Source: Collinsella aerofaciens (GTDB taxonomy: Bacteria > Actinomycetota > Coriobacteriia > Coriobacteriales > Coriobacteriaceae). From it: a DNA stretch of 7,755 nt. Below the pieces are notes generated by a model. That model did not search any database. It was not told the DNA's origin and worked only from the letters and a program-made list of their open reading frames with translations. The stretch is from NCBI GenBank assembly GCA_008671285.1, contig RPYR01000132.1, positions 1-7,755 of the forward strand, written 5' to 3'. Below, piece by piece: positions 5,681 to 7,755 of the stretch (positions are counted from its first letter, which is position 1; each line of letters opens with the position of its first letter). The position numbers and the translations under genes were made by a program.

Positions 5681-7627
5681 GTGCGTGTGGCCGGTCACGA
5701 CAACATTCCAACACTCGCCGAGCAGGTTTCGCGCGTTCCCACGCAGCCCGGATGTTACCTTTGGAAAGATGCCAAGGGCGATGTCATCTACGTTGGCAAG
5801 GCGAAAAACCTGCGTTCCCGTATGCGCCAGTACGTGACGCTGCAGGATGAGCGCCAAAAAATACCGCTCATGATGCAATTGGTTGCGAGCTTTGACTACA
5901 TCGTTGTCGAAACCGAGCATGAGGCGCTTGTACTCGCGCGCAACCTGCTTGGCCAGTACCATCCGTACTTTAACGTCGACCTCAAGGATGACAAGAGCTA
6001 CCCCTTTATCGCCATTACAAAGGGCGACCTGTATCCCGCTATCAAATACACGCGCGAGCGTCATAAGCCGGGAACGCGTTATTTTGGTCCCTATACCGAT
6101 AGCCGCGCGGCGCGTGAGACCATTGACACGCTGCGCAAGGTGATCCCGATCTGCTCGGCTTCTTGTGCGGAGTGGCGTCGTTGTCGCCGTATCGTCGAGT
6201 CCCACAAGGGCGAGGAAGACATCGTCAATATGATTTGCGCGCAAAACGGGCGTCCCTGCTTCGACTACCATGTCGGGCGCGGCCCAGGTGCGTGTGTCGG
6301 CGCGATTTCTCCTACGGACTATGCCAAGAACGTCAAGCGTGTCGAGCGCTTTTTGTCGGGCCATCGCAAGGATGTCGTCGATGAGCTGACCTCCGAGATG
6401 ACGGATGCCGCCGAGGCGCTCGACTTTGAGCGCGCGGCACGCGTCAAACGTCGTTTGGAGGTCATCAGGGGTCTGGACGACCGTCAGCAAGTCGTTTTTC
6501 CCTCCAGTGTCGATATCGATGTCATCGGTTTCTATCGCGAGGAGACCATCTCCGCCGCTTGCGTCTTTGTCGTGCGTGAGGGTCGAACGGTTCGAACCTG
6601 CGAGTTTATTCTCGATAAGGGTTTGGATGTCGACGAAGAGGAACTTCAATCGGGCTTTCTTAAGCGCTATTACGACGAGACGGCTGATATTCCAGCTGAG
6701 ATAAACCTCTCTGTCGAGCTTGAGGATGCGGAGGCGCTGGGGGAGTGGCTTGCAGGCAAGCGCGAGCGTTCCTGCCATCTCCATAGGCCGCAGCGTGGCG
6801 AAAAGCACCGTTTGCTCGATATGGCATCCAAAAATGCGCGCCATGCCCTCATGCGCTACATGATGCGAACGGGGTACGCTGACGACCGCACCAATCAAGC
6901 GCTCCTGGAGCTCGAAAGCGCGCTGGCGCTGCCGGCGCCGCCGATGCGTATCGAGTGCTTCGATATCTCGACGCTGCATGGAACCTTTACGGTCGCCTCG
7001 ATGGTGGTGTTTACCAACGGACGCGCCGACAAGAGCCAGTACCGTCGTTTTAAAATTCAGGCCGAATTGGACGAGGCAAACGACTTCGTGTCGATGTCCG
7101 AGGTTTTGGGACGACGCTATGCTCCCGAGCGCATGGCCGACGAGCGCTTTGGCTCGCGCCCCTATTTGCTCGTTGTCGATGGCGGTAATCCGCAATTGAC
7201 CGCTGCGATCAAGCAACTTGAGGCTCTTGGGCTCGATATACCAGTTTGTGGCTTGGCGAAGGCCGACGAGGAAGTTTTTGTGCCTTGGGACGAGACTCCT
7301 GTCGTGCTGCCGACCGGGTCTTCTTCGCTCTATCTAATTAAACAGGTACGCGATGAGTCCCACCGATTTGCCATCACGTTCCACCGTGAGTTGCGCGATA
7401 AAGCCATGACGGTTTCGGTGCTCGATGACGTTCCAGGCGTGGGACCCACCAGAAAACGTGCCCTTATGCGCCATTTTGGCTCGATGAAGCGTTTGCGCGC
7501 GGCGAGCGAGCAAGAGAGCGCGGAAGTTCGAGGCGTTCCGGCCGATGTCGCCAAAGCGGGCCACGAGGCACTTGTTGCATGGAATGCCGAACGCGCCCAG
7601 GCATCGGCCAACCGTTCCGAAAACTAA
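5681..7627 (+). CDS. uvrC: UvrC, excinuclease ABC subunit C (dual-incision nuclease)
   Basis: UvrC cuts the damaged strand on both sides of a lesion after UvrB is loaded. The 648-aa protein (E. coli UvrC is 610) has all family domains in order. They are a GIY-YIG nuclease domain at about 20-100 (Y26, Y37, K40, R47, Y51 and N98 fit conserved positions), a cysteine-bearing region at 158-205, and a UVR UvrB-binding motif at about 234-264. An RNase H-like nuclease domain follows (D428 in CFDIS, D500 in LLVVDGG, H561 in RDESHRF), then C-terminal helix-hairpin-helix motifs at about 577-632 (DVPGVGPTRKRAL). Two oddities: A86 lies where the GIY-YIG metal-binding Glu is expected, and one conserved cysteine is Gly201 while other cysteines have appeared. 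The GTG at 5681 follows the murJ stop with no gap and little Shine-Dalgarno, suggesting coupled translation. GTG 5687 is an alternative start. The RNase H half looks fully active. Confidence 0.96.
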   Translation: MRVAGHDNIPTLAEQVSRVPTQPGCYLWKDAKGDVIYVGKAKNLRSRMRQYVTLQDERQKIPLMMQLVASFDYIVVETEHEALVLARNLLGQYHPYFNVDLKDDKSYPFIAITKGDLYPAIKYTRERHKPGTRYFGPYTDSRAARETIDTLRKVIPICSASCAEWRRCRRIVESHKGEEDIVNMICAQNGRPCFDYHVGRGPGACVGAISPTDYAKNVKRVERFLSGHRKDVVDELTSEMTDAAEALDFERAARVKRRLEVIRGLDDRQQVVFPSSVDIDVIGFYREETISAACVFVVREGRTVRTCEFILDKGLDVDEEELQSGFLKRYYDETADIPAEINLSVELEDAEALGEWLAGKRERSCHLHRPQRGEKHRLLDMASKNARHALMRYMMRTGYADDRTNQALLELESALALPAPPMRIECFDISTLHGTFTVASMVVFTNGRADKSQYRRFKIQAELDEANDFVSMSEVLGRRYAPERMADERFGSRPYLLVVDGGNPQLTAAIKQLEALGLDIPVCGLAKADEEVFVPWDETPVVLPTGSSSLYLIKQVRDESHRFAITFHRELRDKAMTVSVLDDVPGVGPTRKRALMRHFGSMKRLRAASEQESAEVRGVPADVAKAGHEALVAWNAERAQASANRSEN

Positions 7628-7755
7628 CCGTGCGTCTAAACAACTTATATACATGATTGGCCGATTTTGAATCAGTTATTTCGCGGCGATTACCTGTCGA
7701 TTTCGGGTTTTATTAACGCTAAAACGTTTGACTAGCATGGTGAACAACCCTGCTA
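7628..7755. other. AT-richer intergenic tail after uvrC, no gene seen
   Basis: No supported gene lies here. The stretch is clearly less GC-rich than the coding DNA before it. It holds a 6-bp inverted repeat GTTTTA (7707-7712) / TAAAAC (7720-7725) and a -35-like TTGACT at 7728-7733. An imperfect dyad TAGCA-T-GG / CC-C-TGCTA spans 7733-7755 at the very edge. These may be the promoter and operator region of the next gene, but the -10 would lie beyond the window. No convincing uvrC terminator with a T-tract is visible. Confidence 0.4.

Noticed and set aside
5495..7216. A 573-codon open frame on the minus strand opposite murJ and uvrC
   Set aside because: It spans two real genes in antisense and shows no domain or membrane pattern of its own. 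It is a composition artefact.
7737..7755. An ATG near the right edge that could begin a new gene (ATGGTGAACAACCC)
   Set aside because: No ribosome binding site precedes it and it sits inside a dyad just after a -35-like hexamer, so it is more likely promoter DNA. Only six codons are visible.
1..7755. A new defence system, mobile element, CRISPR array or RNA gene
   Set aside because: I looked for direct repeats, terminal inverted repeats, transposase or integrase motifs, tRNA-like cloverleaf segments and spaced repeats and saw none. Every large open region is explained by conserved housekeeping genes.

Overview
The window reads as chromosomal housekeeping DNA from a GC-rich Gram-positive bacterium. 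The style of the proteins and the mix of genes fit the Actinomycetota, class Coriobacteriia, and perhaps a Collinsella-like genus. That placement is an inference from protein resemblance and codon usage; there is no rRNA or other taxonomic marker to confirm it.

Layout: (1) At the left edge, on the minus strand, lies the 5' part of an unrecognised multi-spanning membrane protein (288 down to 1, running off the window). (2) A divergent intergenic region (289-481) carries a 7-bp inverted repeat near the membrane-protein gene and, nearer uvrA, a 14-bp site that is one base away from the Gram-positive/actinobacterial LexA (SOS) box. (3) uvrA (482-3361) is a full-length excision-repair damage sensor. 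It is followed by a strong hairpin with a poor T-tract (3382-3412) and a short promoter region. (4) A tightly packed three-gene cluster follows on the plus strand: ybaK (Cys-tRNA(Pro) deacylase, 3494-3994), murJ (lipid II flippase, 3998-5680) and uvrC (excision nuclease, 5681-7627). The gaps are 3 bp and 0 bp, which points to one transcript. (5) A short AT-richer tail (7628-7755) has no gene and may hold the start of the next promoter.

How the genes relate: UvrA and UvrC are two of the three dedicated UvrABC components; uvrB is not in this window. UvrA with UvrB finds helix-distorting damage and UvrC makes the two incisions. YbaK clears mischarged Cys-tRNA(Pro), and MurJ moves lipid II across the membrane for cell-wall synthesis. 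The last three appear grouped by operon structure rather than by a shared pathway.

I see no mobile element, CRISPR array, RNA gene or new multi-gene system. The points most worth a second look are inside known proteins. The UvrC GIY-YIG domain seems to have Ala where the metal-binding Glu should be. The same UvrC has a rearranged cysteine set in its iron-sulfur region. MurJ lacks two of the charged residues that matter in E. coli MurJ. UvrA has extra cysteines next to a conserved CXXC.
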